Positions 45,713 to 55,971 of a stretch of 64,000 bases of DNA are shown one piece after another. The DNA is from Alcaligenaceae bacterium SAGV5 (GTDB taxonomy: Bacteria; Pseudomonadota; Gammaproteobacteria; Burkholderiales; Burkholderiaceae_B): positions 1,798,001 to 1,862,000 of the forward strand of contig SPDP01000001.1 in the NCBI GenBank assembly GCA_009360345.1, given 5' to 3'. The number at the start of each line of letters is the position of its first letter. The first letter of the stretch is position 1. The notes under the pieces were generated by a model. It saw nothing but the letters and a program-made list of their open reading frames with translations. It was not told the origin of the DNA and did not search any database. The position numbers and the translations under genes are program-made.

Positions 45713-46444
45713 ATGTCCTCCTTCACCGACACCACGCTAGACCGGATGGCACGCTATCTGCAACTGGCATCGCTGTTCCGCAACAAGATCATCACCGGCG
45801 ACTGGCCGGTGGGCGGCCGCATTCCGAACGTCGCGGACCTGGCCGTGGACTTCGAGGTGGCGCGCGGCACCATACGCGAGGCGCTGGGCGTGCTGGAGGA
45901 CGAGGGCCTGATCGAGCGTTTCCGCGCCAAGGGCAGTTTCGTGCGCAGGACGCCCAAGGAGCGCAGCGCGCACCGGCTGGCCATCGACTGGGCCTCGCTG
46001 ATCTCGGCCCACGAGGGCGCGGACATCGAGGTCCTGGAGCAGCGCGACCTGGACGAACTGCCCGCGTTCGCCACCGGCGAAGGCGAACCGGCCGAGCACT
46101 ACACCATGATGCGCCGGGTACACGCGCGCGACGGCCACCCCTACCTGGCGGCCCGCTTCATCCTAGACAGCGAGTTGTTCAGGCAAGGCCCACCCGAACG
46201 GTTCCGGCACGAGGCCACCCTGCCCATCCTGCACGAGATCGCCGGCAAGCGCATCGCGCGGGCCAACCAGATCATGACCCTGGGCAGCGCCGACCGCGAG
46301 ATGGCCGCGCTGCTGGAACTGCCGCTGAACGCGCCGGTGGCGCACGTCGTGCGGCGCGCCATCGACACGTCGGGCAAGCTGATCTACGTAGGGGAAGGGA
46401 TATACCGGGGGGATGCGGTCAGGCTGGAGATCGCGCTGATCTGA
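45713..46444 (+). CDS. GntR-family regulator (HutC/UTRA type)
   Basis: A 243-residue regulator: winged helix LASLFRNKIITGDWPVGGRIPNVADLAVDFEVARGTIREALGVLEDEGLIERFRAKGSFV, then a UTRA-type ligand-binding domain ending GKLIYVGEGIYRGDAVRLEI. It is the last gene of the operon starting at 38160, and its stop is one base from the convergent DUF1640 gene. It probably responds to a pathway intermediate and acts at the divergent promoter near 38100; this is inferred. Confidence 0.87.
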   Translation: MSSFTDTTLDRMARYLQLASLFRNKIITGDWPVGGRIPNVADLAVDFEVARGTIREALGVLEDEGLIERFRAKGSFVRRTPKERSAHRLAIDWASLISAHEGADIEVLEQRDLDELPAFATGEGEPAEHYTMMRRVHARDGHPYLAARFILDSELFRQGPPERFRHEATLPILHEIAGKRIARANQIMTLGSADREMAALLELPLNAPVAHVVRRAIDTSGKLIYVGEGIYRGDAVRLEIALI

Positions 46445-46445
46445 T

Positions 46446-47048
46446 TCAGAGCAGCTTGTCGAGCACCGCCATGACGCCCACGGCCACGACCAGCATGGAA
46501 CCGAGCTTGATGGTCATGCGCTGTTCCAGCAGGCGCAATTCCGAGCGAAATTCCGATCTCAGCTGACCCTCGGTGCTGATCAACCGGTTTTCCAGCGCGT
46601 GGATGTCTCCTTTGAGGCTGGTTTCCACCCGCTCGAGATCGGTACGCGCTGCCAGAGAGACCCGTTCGAGATCGGCTCGTGTGGTCTGTGTGACCCGTTC
46701 GAGATCGGCCCGTGTGGCCTGTGTAACCCGTTCGAGATCGGCCCGTGTGGTCTGTGTGACCCGTTCGAGATCAGCTCGCGTAGCGAGGGTGACCTTTTCA
46801 AGATCGGCCCGCGTAGCCAGCGTAACCTTTTCAAGATCGGCTCGCGTAGCCAGCGTGACCTTTTCAAGATCGGCTCGCGTAGCCAGCGTGACCTTTTCAA
46901 GATCGGCTCGCGTAGCCAAGGCGTCCATGCCGGTTGTCAACACCTGCGCCAGCGCTTCGGCTTGCGCATCCGCCAAGGGCGCAGCCACGCCCGCCTGCTG
47001 CAGGCGCTTGGAATACTGCAAGGTGTCGAAGGCAAGGGCGGCGGTCAT
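46446..47048 (-). CDS. DUF1640 (CCDC90-like) coiled-coil membrane protein with 11-residue repeats
   Basis: A 200-residue protein. The N terminus ALAFDTLQYSKRLQQAGVAAPLADAQAEALA is typical of DUF1640; residues 45-143 are nine tandem 11-residue units of the type ATRADLEKVTL; the C terminus has a membrane segment (LGSMLVVAVGVMAVLDKLL). The layout is a head, a right-handed-type hendecad coiled coil and an anchor, as in the CCDC90/MCUR1-related family. Function in bacteria is unknown. A perfect palindrome ATGTCATGACAT (47060-47071) lies just upstream of the ATG, which lacks an obvious ribosome-binding site. Confidence 0.8.
   Translation of the reverse strand: MTAALAFDTLQYSKRLQQAGVAAPLADAQAEALAQVLTTGMDALATRADLEKVTLATRADLEKVTLATRADLEKVTLATRADLEKVTLATRADLERVTQTTRADLERVTQATRADLERVTQTTRADLERVSLAARTDLERVETSLKGDIHALENRLISTEGQLRSEFRSELRLLEQRMTIKLGSMLVVAVGVMAVLDKLL
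46620..46916 (-). repeat. 33-base coding minisatellite (nine units)
   Basis: Nine contiguous 33-base units encode the 11-residue hendecads of the DUF1640 protein. The four N-terminal-side units are almost identical at DNA level (ATRADLEKVTL), while units 5-8 carry LERVTQ variants, showing recent expansion in one part. Because 33 is divisible by three, copy changes keep frame. Confidence 0.92.
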
Positions 47049-47072
47049 GCAAATATTCTATGTCATGACATC

Positions 47073-47114
47073 CAAAAGAAAAACGGCGGGCAGGATGTTT
47101 CCATCCTGCCCGCC
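47073..47114 (-). terminator. Intrinsic terminator after purC
   Basis: GGCGGGCAGGATG-tttc-CATCCTGCCCGCC is a perfect 13-base stem. On the minus strand it is followed by GTTTTTCTTTT. It ends the tkt-gap-pgk-pyk-fba-purC direction of transcription. Confidence 0.93.
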
Positions 47115-47141
47115 ATCACCCTGCCTTGCGCAAGCCGGCGA

Positions 47142-48029
47142 TCAAACCCCGACCAACCGGACCCGCGCCTCGCGGTACTTGTCCGACGTGCGCTCCAGCA
47201 CGTTCTGCGGCAGCCGCGGCGCGGGAGCGGTCTTGTCCCAGGGCTGGGTTTCCAGCCAGTCGCGCACGAACTGCTTGTCGAACGACGGGGGGCTGCTGCC
47301 CGGCACGTAGGAATCGGCCGGCCAGAAGCGCGACGAATCGGGGGTCAGCACCTCGTCCATCAGGTGCAGCACGCCGTTCTCGTCCAGGCCGTATTCGAAC
47401 TTGGTGTCGGCGATGATGATGCCGCGCTGGGCGGCATATTCGGATGCCAACTGGTAGATGCGCAGCGAGACTTCGCGGATCTGCTCGGCCAGTTGCGGGC
47501 CGACTTCCCTGACCACGTGCTCGAAGCTGACGTTCTCGTCGTGCGAGCCCAGTTCCGCCTTGGCCGCCGGCGTGAAGATGGGCGCGGGCAGCTTCTGCGC
47601 CTGCACCAGGCCGACCGGCAGCTTGATGCCGCAGACGCCGCCGGTGTCCTGGTAGTCCTTCCAGCCCGAGCCGATCAGGTAGCCGCGCACCACCGCTTCC
47701 ACCAGCACCGGCTTGAGCCGCTTGACCACCACCGCCCGGCCCGCGACCTGGTCGCGCTCGTCGGCGGCAACGACGCTCTCGGGCTCGACGCCGGTCAGGT
47801 GGTTGGGGATGATGTTGCCGAGCCGGCCCAGCCAGAAATTGGTGAGCGAGTTCAGTACCTCGCCCTTGCCCGGGATCGGATCGTCCAGGATGACGTCGAA
47901 GGCGGACAGGCGGTCGGTGGTGACGATCAGGAGCTTGTCGTCGCCGACGGCATACATGTCGCGCACTTTGCCGCGCGCCAGCAGCGGCAGGGAACGGATG
48001 GTGGACTGGTAAAGCGGCGGTACGGCCAT
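47142..48029 (-). CDS. purC: SAICAR synthase
   Basis: Condenses CAIR with aspartate in purine synthesis. It has 295 residues from ATG 48029, where the family N terminus begins ([22 protein letters not shown]). Conserved parts are [55 protein letters not shown] and [12 protein letters not shown]. The longer in-frame start at 48185 would run through a dispersed repeat and is rejected. It follows fba across that repeat and is followed by a strong terminator. Confidence 0.97.
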   Translation of the reverse strand: MAVPPLYQSTIRSLPLLARGKVRDMYAVGDDKLLIVTTDRLSAFDVILDDPIPGKGEVLNSLTNFWLGRLGNIIPNHLTGVEPESVVAADERDQVAGRAVVVKRLKPVLVEAVVRGYLIGSGWKDYQDTGGVCGIKLPVGLVQAQKLPAPIFTPAAKAELGSHDENVSFEHVVREVGPQLAEQIREVSLRIYQLASEYAAQRGIIIADTKFEYGLDENGVLHLMDEVLTPDSSRFWPADSYVPGSSPPSFDKQFVRDWLETQPWDKTAPAPRLPQNVLERTSDKYREARVRLVGV

Positions 48030-48056
48030 GATTCGATGCTCTACAAAGCGCGTTGG

Positions 48057-48226
48057 CTTCAGACCCAGGATGCGGGGGGATCCGGCTTTGCCGGTCCCCG
48101 CGCATCGCCCCCAGGTCCGGCGCCGGGCCGCCCCAAGGCGGGCCTGGCTCCCCCCGGGGGCTGCCGCGTAGCGGCTGGGGGTCACTATACTGCGGGGCGC
48201 GCGAAAGCGCGTAGGGGGTGGACTTC
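48057..48226. repeat. Dispersed GC-rich intergenic repeat, copy B
   Basis: Lies between the fba stop and the purC start. It contains GGATCCGGCTTTGCCGGTCC, GGCGCCGGGCCGCCCCAAGG, GGGGGCTGCCGCGTAGCGGC and the end block AAAGCGCGTAGGGGGTGG. Several internal inverted repeats imply strong RNA structure. Long blocks match copy C at 55972. Confidence 0.88.
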
Positions 48227-49291
48227 TTACTTTACGATTTGAGCCAGTTTGCCCGAGGCGTAGTCGGCGGCGATCTGCGACAGCGCCACGGCCTTGATCT
48301 TGCTGGCGTTGCCGGCGGTGCCGAACTGGTTGTAGCGTTCGACGCAGATCTTCTTGGCGGCGACGCGCGCGGGTTTGAGGTACTCGCGCGGGTCGAACTT
48401 CGAGGGGTTCTCGGCCAGGAAGCGGCGGATCGCGCCCGTCATCGCCAGGCGGATGTCGGTGTCGATGTTGATCTTGCGCACGCCGTGCTTGATGGCTTCC
48501 TGGATTTCCTCGACCGGCACGCCGTAGGTTTCCTTCATGTCGCCGCCGAATTCGCGGATCTCGGCCAGCAGGTCCTGCGGCACGCTGGAGCTGCCGTGCA
48601 TCACCAGGTGGGTGGTCGGCAAGCGGCGGTGGATTTCCTTGATGCGCTCGATGGCCAGGATGTCGCCGCTGGGCTTGCGCGAGAACTTGTAGGCGCCGTG
48701 GCTGGTGCCGATGGCGATGGCCAGCGCGTCGATCTGGGTGCGCTTGGCGAAGTCGGCGGCCTGCTCGGGATCGGTCAGCAGTTGTTCCCGGGTCATGGTG
48801 CCCTCGGCGCCGTGGCCGTCTTCCTTGTCGCCCTTCATGGTTTCGAGCGAGCCCAGGCAGCCCAGTTCGCCTTCGACCGAGATGCCCTGCACGTGGGCCA
48901 TCTGCACCACCTTGGAGGTGACGTCGACGTTGTAGTCGTAGTCGGCGATGGTCTTGCCATCGGCCAGCAGCGAGCCGTCCATCATCACGCTGGAGAAACC
49001 CATGGCGATGGCGCCCTTGCAGACGTCGGGCGACTGGCCGTGGTCCTGGTGCATGACGACGGGAATGTGGGGATAGGATTCGACGGCGGCAGCGATGAGT
49101 GCCTTCAGGAAGCCTTCGCCGGCATATTTGCGGGCGCCGGCCGAGGCCTGCATGATGACCGGGCTGTTGGTCTCGTCGGCGGCTTCCATGATGGCCTGGA
49201 CCTGCTCCAGGTTGTTGACGTTGAACGCCGGGATGCCGTAACCGTGTTCCGCCGCATGGTCGAGCAGTTGACGCATGGAAACGAGTGCCAT
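48227..49291 (-). CDS. fba: Class II fructose-1,6-bisphosphate aldolase
   Basis: Reversible aldol cleavage in glycolysis and gluconeogenesis, zinc-dependent. It has 354 residues. Motifs are [35 protein letters not shown] (zinc/catalytic region), [28 protein letters not shown] and [14 protein letters not shown]. It resembles the CbbA/Fba subtype of betaproteobacteria. AGGAGTT precedes the ATG. It is codirectional with pyk, 32 bases downstream of its stop, and separated from purC by a repeat. Confidence 0.97.
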   Translation of the reverse strand: MALVSMRQLLDHAAEHGYGIPAFNVNNLEQVQAIMEAADETNSPVIMQASAGARKYAGEGFLKALIAAAVESYPHIPVVMHQDHGQSPDVCKGAIAMGFSSVMMDGSLLADGKTIADYDYNVDVTSKVVQMAHVQGISVEGELGCLGSLETMKGDKEDGHGAEGTMTREQLLTDPEQAADFAKRTQIDALAIAIGTSHGAYKFSRKPSGDILAIERIKEIHRRLPTTHLVMHGSSSVPQDLLAEIREFGGDMKETYGVPVEEIQEAIKHGVRKINIDTDIRLAMTGAIRRFLAENPSKFDPREYLKPARVAAKKICVERYNQFGTAGNASKIKAVALSQIAADYASGKLAQIVK

Positions 49292-49323
49292 TGTGAACTC
49301 CTGAATAAGAAAAGGTTGGGGGT

Positions 49324-50772
49324 TCAGCCGTGCTGGCCTACCCTCACGATTTTTAGAGTATTGGTTCCGCCCGGCGAGCCCATCGGCTCGCCCACGGTGA
49401 AGACGACCAGGTCGCCCGGCGCCGCCACGCCTTTTTCCACCAGCAGCTTCTCGGCCGCCAGCAGCGACGCGTCGCGATCACCGGATTCCTCCAGCTGCAG
49501 GGTCTGCACGTTGCGGTACAACGCCACTTTGCGCTGGGTCGCCACACGCGGGGTCAATGCGTAAATGGGTGTCGCGCCATCGTGCCGGCTCATCCACAAG
49601 GTCGTCGCGCCCGAATGCGTCAGCGCGCAGATGGCCTTGCAGCGCATGTGGTGCGCCGTGAACAGCGCCGCGTAGGCGATGGACTGGTCCACCCGGTGGA
49701 AGGTCTGGTCCAGGAAATCCTTGTCCAGTTCGAAATGCTGCGACTTCTCGGCTTCCAGGCAGATCGAGGCCATGGCCTCGATCGTTTCCACGGGATAGCG
49801 CCCGACCGCGGTCTCGGCCGACAACATCACCGCATCCGAGCCGTCCAGCACCGCGTTGGCGACGTCCGACACTTCGGCGCGCGTAGGCATGGCGTTGACG
49901 ATCATGGATTCCATCATCTGCGTGGCCGTGATGACGGTGCGGTTGTGCGAGCGCGCCAGCCGGATCATGCGCTTCTGCAGCGCGGGCACGGCCGCGGCGC
50001 CGACCTCCACCGCCAGGTCGCCGCGCGCCACCATGATGCCGTCCGAGGCATCGATGATTTCCTCCAGCACGGCAATGGCCTCGGCCCGCTCGATCTTGGC
50101 GATGAGCTGGGGCCGCACGCCCGTGGGCGCGCCGGCGATGGCCACCAGTTGGCGGGCCATCTCCATGTCGGTGCGATTCTTGGGGAAGCTGATGGCGATA
50201 TAGTCCACGCCCATCTGCACCGCGGACCGGAGGTCTTCCATGTCCTTGCCGGTCAGCGCCGGCGCGGTCAGGCCCCCGCCCTGGCGGTTGATGCCCTTGT
50301 TGTTCGAAAGCTCGCCCCCGACCAGCACCTCGGTGTGGATCTCGGTGCCGGCGACGCGTATCACCAGCAGGCGGATCAGGCCGTCGTTCAGGAGCAGGAT
50401 GTCGCCCGCCCGCACATCGCGCGGCAGGTCGGGATAATCCAGGCCCACCTTGCCCTCGTCGCCCAGCTCGCAGGCGGCATCGAGGATGAAGGGCCGGCCC
50501 GGTTCGAGCAGCACCTTGCCGTCGGCGAACTTGCCGACGCGTATCTTGGGGCCCTGCAGGTCGGCCATGATCGCCACTTCGCGGTCACAGGCCGCCGCAG
50601 CCGCGCGGACCAGGGCGGCGCGCGCCGCATGGTCTTCCGCGGTGCCATGCGAGAAATTGAGCCGTACTACATCGACGCCGGCGCGGATCATCCGCGCCAG
50701 GGTGTCGGCCGAGCTGGAAGCCGGCCCGAGTGTAGCCACGATCTTCGTGGCACGAGCGGAAGGTGTGTCCAC
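49324..50772 (-). CDS. pyk: Pyruvate kinase
   Basis: Phosphoenolpyruvate to pyruvate with ATP formation. It has 482 residues. The GTG at 50772 is the only reasonable start: it gives [19 protein letters not shown], matching the family N terminus, and lies four bases after the pgk stop; upstream in-frame codons fall inside pgk. Motifs: [43 protein letters not shown] (catalytic Lys region nearby) and TATQMMESM. The C-terminal domain is present and ends at RVGQHG. Confidence 0.95.
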   Translation of the reverse strand: MDTPSARATKIVATLGPASSSADTLARMIRAGVDVVRLNFSHGTAEDHAARAALVRAAAAACDREVAIMADLQGPKIRVGKFADGKVLLEPGRPFILDAACELGDEGKVGLDYPDLPRDVRAGDILLLNDGLIRLLVIRVAGTEIHTEVLVGGELSNNKGINRQGGGLTAPALTGKDMEDLRSAVQMGVDYIAISFPKNRTDMEMARQLVAIAGAPTGVRPQLIAKIERAEAIAVLEEIIDASDGIMVARGDLAVEVGAAAVPALQKRMIRLARSHNRTVITATQMMESMIVNAMPTRAEVSDVANAVLDGSDAVMLSAETAVGRYPVETIEAMASICLEAEKSQHFELDKDFLDQTFHRVDQSIAYAALFTAHHMRCKAICALTHSGATTLWMSRHDGATPIYALTPRVATQRKVALYRNVQTLQLEESGDRDASLLAAEKLLVEKGVAAPGDLVVFTVGEPMGSPGGTNTLKIVRVGQHG

Positions 50773-50776
50773 AGGG

Positions 50777-51979
50777 TCAGGCGCCGCGGACGGCGCGCTC
50801 CTCCAAGATGGCGACCGCGGGCAGGGCCTTGCCTTCCAGGAACTCGAGGAAAGCGCCACCACCGGTCGAGATGTAGCCAACCTGGTCCGCGATGCCGTAC
50901 TTGGCGATCGCGGCCAGCGTGTCGCCACCGCCGGCGATCGAGAACGCGGGCGAGGCCGCGATGGCGCGGGCCAGCGTTTCGGTGCCGTGCGAGAAAGCGT
51001 CGAACTCGAACACGCCCACCGGGCCGTTCCAGACGATGGTGCCGGCGGACTTCAGCAATTGCGCCAGGCGTTCGGACGTGGCGGGACCGATGTCGAGGAT
51101 CAGGTCGTCGGCCGTCACGGAATCGGCGGCCTTGATCTCGGCCGGCGCATCGGCGCCGAAGCGCTTGGCGCACACCACGTCGGTCGGGATGGGCACGGCG
51201 GCGCCGCGCTTTTCCATGGCCTCGATGATGGCCCTGGCCTCGTCCAGCAGGTCGGGCTCGGCCAGCGACTTGCCGATGGGCAGGCCCTTGGCCAGCATGA
51301 AGGTATTGGCGATGCCGCCACCGACGATGAGCTGGTCGACCTTGTCGGCCAGGCTCTTGAGGATGGTCAGTTTGGTGGAGACCTTGGAGCCGGCCACGAT
51401 GGCCACCAGCGGCCGCCTGGGCGCGCTCAGCGCGCGGCCCAGGGCGTCCAGCTCGGCCGCCAGCAGCGGACCGGCGCAGGCCACCGGCGCGTAGCGGGCG
51501 ATGCCGTGCGTGGTGGCTTCCGCGCGGTGCGCGGTACCGAAGGCATCGTTGACGTAGACGTCGCACAGCACGGCCATCTTGCGCGCCAGCCCGTCATCGT
51601 CTTTTTTCTCGCCCTTGTTGACGCGGCAATTCTCGAGCAGCACGACTTCACCGGGCGCGACGGACACGCCATCGACCCAGTCCGCCACGAGCCGCACGGG
51701 CTTGCCCAGCAGCTCGGACAGGCGCTTGGCCACCACCGCCAGCGAATCGGCGGGCGTCAGGGTGCCTTCGGTGGGACGACCCAGGTGCGACGTCACCATG
51801 ACGGCGGCACCGCCGTCCAGCGCCAGGCGGATGCCCGGCACCGACGCGCGGATGCGCGTGTCCTCGGTGATGTTGCCCTGGTCGTCCTGGGGCACGTTCA
51901 GATCGGCGCGGATGAACACCCGCTTGCCGTCCAGTTTTCCCTTGGCCGCCAGATCGGCCAGCGTGATGACCTTGCCCAT
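50777..51979 (-). CDS. pgk: Phosphoglycerate kinase
   Basis: ATP formation from 1,3-bisphosphoglycerate. It has 400 residues from ATG 51979. [82 protein letters not shown] and [11 protein letters not shown] are conserved. It sits between gap and pyk with very short spacing (2 and 4 bases), indicating one transcript. Confidence 0.97.
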   Translation of the reverse strand: MGKVITLADLAAKGKLDGKRVFIRADLNVPQDDQGNITEDTRIRASVPGIRLALDGGAAVMVTSHLGRPTEGTLTPADSLAVVAKRLSELLGKPVRLVADWVDGVSVAPGEVVLLENCRVNKGEKKDDDGLARKMAVLCDVYVNDAFGTAHRAEATTHGIARYAPVACAGPLLAAELDALGRALSAPRRPLVAIVAGSKVSTKLTILKSLADKVDQLIVGGGIANTFMLAKGLPIGKSLAEPDLLDEARAIIEAMEKRGAAVPIPTDVVCAKRFGADAPAEIKAADSVTADDLILDIGPATSERLAQLLKSAGTIVWNGPVGVFEFDAFSHGTETLARAIAASPAFSIAGGGDTLAAIAKYGIADQVGYISTGGGAFLEFLEGKALPAVAILEERAVRGA

Positions 51980-51981
51980 GC

Positions 51982-52992
51982 TTACTTGGCCGACATCAGC
52001 GCCACGGTGGTGTCCAGCATGCGGTTGCTGAAGCCCCACTCGTTGTCGTACCACGACGAGACCTTGACCAGGTTGCCGTTGACCTTGGTCAGCGTGGCAT
52101 CGAAGGTGCTGGAGGCGGGGTCGTGGTTGAAGTCGGACGACACCAGCGGCTCGGTGTTGTAGTTCAGGATGCCCTTGAGCGAGGTTTCCGACGCTTCCTT
52201 CAGGATGGCGTTGACTTCTTCGACAGTGGTATCGCGCTTGGCGACGAAGGTCAGGTCGACGATCGACACGTTGATGGTCGGAACGCGGATGGCGTAGCCA
52301 TCCAGCTTGCCGTTCAGCTCGGGCATCACCAGGCCGACCGCGGCGGCTGCGCCGGTCTTGGCGGGGATCATGTTCTGGGGGGCCGAGCGGGCGCGGCGCA
52401 GGTCCTCGTGGTAGACGTCGGTCAGCACCTGGTCGTTGGTGTAGGCGTGGATGGTGGTCATCAGGCCCGAGACGATGCCCAGCTTGTCATGCAGCGGCTT
52501 GACCAGCGGGACCAGGCAGTTGGTGGTGCACGAAGCGTTCGAGATGACGGTGTGCTCGGCCTTCAGCACGCCGTGGTTCACGCCATAGACGATGGTGGCG
52601 TCGACGTCCTTGCCGCCGGGGGCCGAGATCACGACCTTCTTGGCGCCGCCCTTCAGGTGGGCGCCGGCCTTTTCCTTGCTGGTGAAGAAGCCGGTGCACT
52701 CGAGCACCACGTCCACGCCCAGCTCGCCCCAGGGCAGTTCGGCCGGGTTGCGGTTGGCCAGCACGCGGATCTTGTCGCCGTTGACGACCATGTAGTCGCC
52801 CTCGACCGTGACGGTGCCCGGGAACTTGCCATGGGCCGTGTCGTAACGGGTCAGGTGGGCGTTGGTCTTGGGGTCGCCCAGGTCGTTGATGGCGACGATT
52901 TCGATGTCGTGCTTCTTGCCGCCTTCGTAGTGGGCACGCAGGACGTTGCGGCCGATGCGGCCATAGCCATTGATCGCGACACGGATGGTCAT
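51982..52992 (-). CDS. gap: Glyceraldehyde-3-phosphate dehydrogenase
   Basis: A 336-residue NAD-dependent GAPDH. ATG 52992 follows [29 protein letters not shown] is the nucleotide-binding start. The catalytic cysteine is in [13 protein letters not shown], the base in HAYTNDQ, and [14 protein letters not shown] closes the protein. It lies between tkt and pgk in the glycolytic operon. Confidence 0.98.
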   Translation of the reverse strand: MTIRVAINGYGRIGRNVLRAHYEGGKKHDIEIVAINDLGDPKTNAHLTRYDTAHGKFPGTVTVEGDYMVVNGDKIRVLANRNPAELPWGELGVDVVLECTGFFTSKEKAGAHLKGGAKKVVISAPGGKDVDATIVYGVNHGVLKAEHTVISNASCTTNCLVPLVKPLHDKLGIVSGLMTTIHAYTNDQVLTDVYHEDLRRARSAPQNMIPAKTGAAAAVGLVMPELNGKLDGYAIRVPTINVSIVDLTFVAKRDTTVEEVNAILKEASETSLKGILNYNTEPLVSSDFNHDPASSTFDATLTKVNGNLVKVSSWYDNEWGFSNRMLDTTVALMSAK

Positions 52993-53050
52993 GGTGTTTT
53001 CCTTTGCTTTGATGAGAAGAATCTGTGACGTTGGCGGACGATGGCCCCGC

Positions 53051-55099
53051 TCAGCCCACCAGCTTCCGGACGGCTTCGACGACCCGTTCGGTGGTGAATC
53101 CGAAATGCTTGAACAACACGCCGGCCGGCGCGGATTCACCGTAGGTGTCGATCCCCACGACCTCGCCGTCCAGTCCTACATACTTGCGCCAGTAGTCGGT
53201 AACCCCGGCCTCGACCGCCACCCGCGGCAGGCTGCGCGGCAGCACGTGCTGGCGCCAGGCGTCGTCCTGCCGGTCGAAGACCTGCGTGCACGGCATGGAC
53301 ACCACGCGCACGAAGATCTCTTCCTTGGCCAGCGCCTCTTGCGCGGCCAGCGCCAGCGCGACTTCCGAACCGGTGGCGATGATCACGGCGCGCGGGTTGA
53401 GCGCGTCGCGCAGTACGTAGCCGCCGCGCGAGATGTTCGCGATCGTGGCCTGGTCGCGCTCGACGAAGGGCAGGTTCTGGCGCGACAGCAGCAGCGCCGA
53501 CGGACCGCCGGCATGCACGTCCATGCCGATGCTGGTCGGACGCTCCACGGCCGCGCCCCAGGCCACCGCGGTTTCGGTGGTGTCGCAGGGACGCCAGACC
53601 GCCAGGTTGGGAATCAGGCGCAGGCTGGCCGCGTGCTCGATGGATTGGTGGGTGGGGCCGTCCTCGCCCAGGCCGATGGAGTCGTGCGTGAAGACGTGCA
53701 CGACACGCTGCTTCATCAGCGCCGCCATGCGCAGGGCATTGCGGGAATAGTCGGAGAAGGTCAGGAAGGTGCCGCCGAACGGCAGGTAGCCGCCGTGCAG
53801 CGCGATGCCGTTCATGATGGCGGCCATGCCGAACTCGCGCACGCCGTAGTTGATGTGGCGGCCGAACTCGATGCCGTCCTTGCCGGCACGCACCGGCGCC
53901 ACGCCCTTCCAGTCGGTGTAGTTGGAACCGGTCAGGTCGGCCGACCCGCCCAGCAGCTCGGGCAGCATGCCGGCCAGCGCCGTGATGCTGAACTGCGAGG
54001 CCTTGCGAGTGGCGACGGTTTCCTGCTTCTGGTTGGTCTCGGCCAGGAATTGGGCGAACTTCTCGGCGAACTCGGCCGGCAGGTCGCCGCGCATGCGGCG
54101 CTCGAACTCGGCGGCCTGCCCGGGGAACTGGGCGGCGTATTTGGCGAACAGTTCGTTCCAGGCGCCTTCGGTCTGCGCTCCCTTGGCCTTGCCATCCCAG
54201 AACGCGTAGACCTCGGCCGGGATCTCGAAAGGCGCGCAGGGCCAGCCGATGGCTTCGCGGGTGGCGGCGATTTCCTTGTCGCCCAACGGCGAGCCGTGGA
54301 CCTTGTCGGTGCCCGCCATGGTGGGCGCGCCCTTGCCGATGACGGTGCGGCATTCGATCAGCGTGGGGCCGCCGTGCCTGCCCGCCTGGGCCTTGGCCTG
54401 GGCGATGGCGGCATCGACCGCCTGCGCGTCGTGGCCGTCGACGTCGCGGATCACGCTCCAGCCATAGGCCTCGAAGCGCTTGGCGGTGTCGTCGGCGAAC
54501 CAGTTCTTGATCTCGCCATCGATGGAGATGCCGTTCGAGTCGTACAGCACGATCAGCTTGGACAACTTGAGCGTGCCGGCCAGCGAGGCGACTTCATGCG
54601 AGATGCCTTCCATCAGGCAACCGTCGCCGACGAAGGCATAGGTGAAGTGGTCGACGATGGGCAGGCCCGGGCGGTTGAACTCGGCCGCCAGCAGCGCCTC
54701 GGCCAGCGCCATGCCCACGGCGTTGGACACGCCCTGGCCCAGCGGGCCGGTGGTGGTCTCGACCCCCGGGGTGATGCCGACCTCGGGGTGGCCCGGGGTC
54801 TTGGAATGCATCTGGCGGAAATTGCGCAGTTCCTCGATGGACAGGTCGTAGCCCGTGAGGTGCAGCAGCGAATAGATGAGCATGGAGCCGTGGCCGTTGG
54901 ACAGCACGAAGCGGTCGCGGTCGGCCCAGGCGGGATTCGCCGGATTGTGGCGCAGGTGTCCGTGCCAGAGCGCGAGAGCGATTTCCGCCATGCCCATGGG
55001 CGCCCCGGGATGGCCCGAGTTGGCCTTCTGGACGGCGTCCATGGACAGCGCGCGGATGGCATCCGCCATATTGAGTTGAGGGGCGGCTTGATTGCTCAT
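53051..55099 (-). CDS. tkt: Transketolase
   Basis: Thiamine-diphosphate enzyme of the pentose phosphate pathway. It has 682 residues: [50 protein letters not shown], the TPP motif [19 protein letters not shown] to [39 protein letters not shown] and a C-terminal domain. Family length is about 660-680. It is the first gene of tkt-gap-pgk-pyk-fba and is divergent from rsmE. Confidence 0.97.
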   Translation of the reverse strand: MSNQAAPQLNMADAIRALSMDAVQKANSGHPGAPMGMAEIALALWHGHLRHNPANPAWADRDRFVLSNGHGSMLIYSLLHLTGYDLSIEELRNFRQMHSKTPGHPEVGITPGVETTTGPLGQGVSNAVGMALAEALLAAEFNRPGLPIVDHFTYAFVGDGCLMEGISHEVASLAGTLKLSKLIVLYDSNGISIDGEIKNWFADDTAKRFEAYGWSVIRDVDGHDAQAVDAAIAQAKAQAGRHGGPTLIECRTVIGKGAPTMAGTDKVHGSPLGDKEIAATREAIGWPCAPFEIPAEVYAFWDGKAKGAQTEGAWNELFAKYAAQFPGQAAEFERRMRGDLPAEFAEKFAQFLAETNQKQETVATRKASQFSITALAGMLPELLGGSADLTGSNYTDWKGVAPVRAGKDGIEFGRHINYGVREFGMAAIMNGIALHGGYLPFGGTFLTFSDYSRNALRMAALMKQRVVHVFTHDSIGLGEDGPTHQSIEHAASLRLIPNLAVWRPCDTTETAVAWGAAVERPTSIGMDVHAGGPSALLLSRQNLPFVERDQATIANISRGGYVLRDALNPRAVIIATGSEVALALAAQEALAKEEIFVRVVSMPCTQVFDRQDDAWRQHVLPRSLPRVAVEAGVTDYWRKYVGLDGEVVGIDTYGESAPAGVLFKHFGFTTERVVEAVRKLVG

Positions 55100-55220
55100 G
55101 AAGACACTCGTCCGGCGGGAAAACCCGCTGCTACAAAGCTTTCGAGTTTAACATTCGTCCAAGTCCCCCGCCTTTCCGGCGGCCAGGATGCTTGTCAAAA
55201 GTTACATCGCTCTCCTATCC

Positions 55221-55964
55221 ATGCCCTTGCCCCGCTTCCACGTCGACCTTCCCCTGCAAACCGGTGCCCGCATCGCCCTGCCTGCGCCGATCGCCCATCA
55301 TGCCCTGCGCGTGCTGCGCCTGCGCGACGGCGAGGAGATCGTCCTGTTCGACGGCCAGGGTGGCCAATACCCCGCCCGGCTGGAAGTGGACGGCCGGGAG
55401 GCGGTGGCCCAATTGGGTACCCACGACCCGCGCGAGGCCGAACTGCCGGGCCGCATCGTGCTGGCGCAGGCCATCCCGTCGGGCGACAAGATGGACTGGG
55501 TGGTGGAAAAAGCCGTGGAAGTGGGCGCCCACGCCATCCAGCCCCTGGCGGCCGCCCGCAGCATCCTCAAGCTGTCCGGCGAGCGCCTGGAAAAGCGGGT
55601 ACAGCACTGGCAGCGGGTCGCCGTCGCCGCCTGCGAACAGTGCGGCCGCAACCGCGTCCCCACCGTCGCCGCTCCCCTCACGCCCGAGCAATGGCTGTCG
55701 CGCCCCGTCCCCGACGGTACCCGGCGGGTGTTCTGCGACCCCGACGCCGACGTCCGGCTCACCCAATGGCTGGGCGACCTGCCCGCCCCCCCGGCCGACC
55801 TGGAGCTGCTGGTCGGCCCCGAGGGCGGCTGGTCGCCCGAAGAATATGCGCTGGCCACCCGCCACGGCGTGCGAGCCGTCCGCTTCGGCGACCGCATCCT
55901 GCGCACCGAAACGGCCGGCACCGCGCTGATCTCGGCCCTGTCGGCCAAGCTTGACTGGATCTGA
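55221..55964 (+). CDS. rsmE: 16S rRNA (uracil1498-N3)-methyltransferase
   Basis: A 247-residue SPOUT-class methyltransferase. MPLPRFHVDLPL with ATG 55221 fits the family start; HHALRVLRLRDGEEIVLFDGQGG is the N-terminal PUA-like part; QAIPSGDKMDWVVEKAVEVGAHAIQPLAAARS and the knot region LLVGPEGGWSPEEYALATRHG ... FGDRILRTETAGTALISAL bind SAM. It is divergent from tkt. Confidence 0.95.
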   Translation: MPLPRFHVDLPLQTGARIALPAPIAHHALRVLRLRDGEEIVLFDGQGGQYPARLEVDGREAVAQLGTHDPREAELPGRIVLAQAIPSGDKMDWVVEKAVEVGAHAIQPLAAARSILKLSGERLEKRVQHWQRVAVAACEQCGRNRVPTVAAPLTPEQWLSRPVPDGTRRVFCDPDADVRLTQWLGDLPAPPADLELLVGPEGGWSPEEYALATRHGVRAVRFGDRILRTETAGTALISALSAKLDWI

Positions 55965-55971
55965 CCCCATC

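Noticed and set aside
46620..46916. Possible CRISPR array
   Set aside because: The units are contiguous with no spacers, encode a continuous coiled coil, and there are no cas genes in the window.
46573..47310. Open frames on both strands across the 33-base repeats
   Set aside because: A repeat length divisible by three keeps all frames open; only the minus frame has DUF1640 head and membrane-anchor sequences.
48030..48185. N-terminal extension of purC
   Set aside because: It reads through the dispersed repeat and gives a sequence absent from PurC proteins; ATG 48029 matches the family start.
52970..55954. 994-residue open frame antisense to tkt
   Set aside because: It is a mirror of the transketolase gene; the composition is typical of antisense frames in high-GC DNA and it has no ribosome-binding site or motif.
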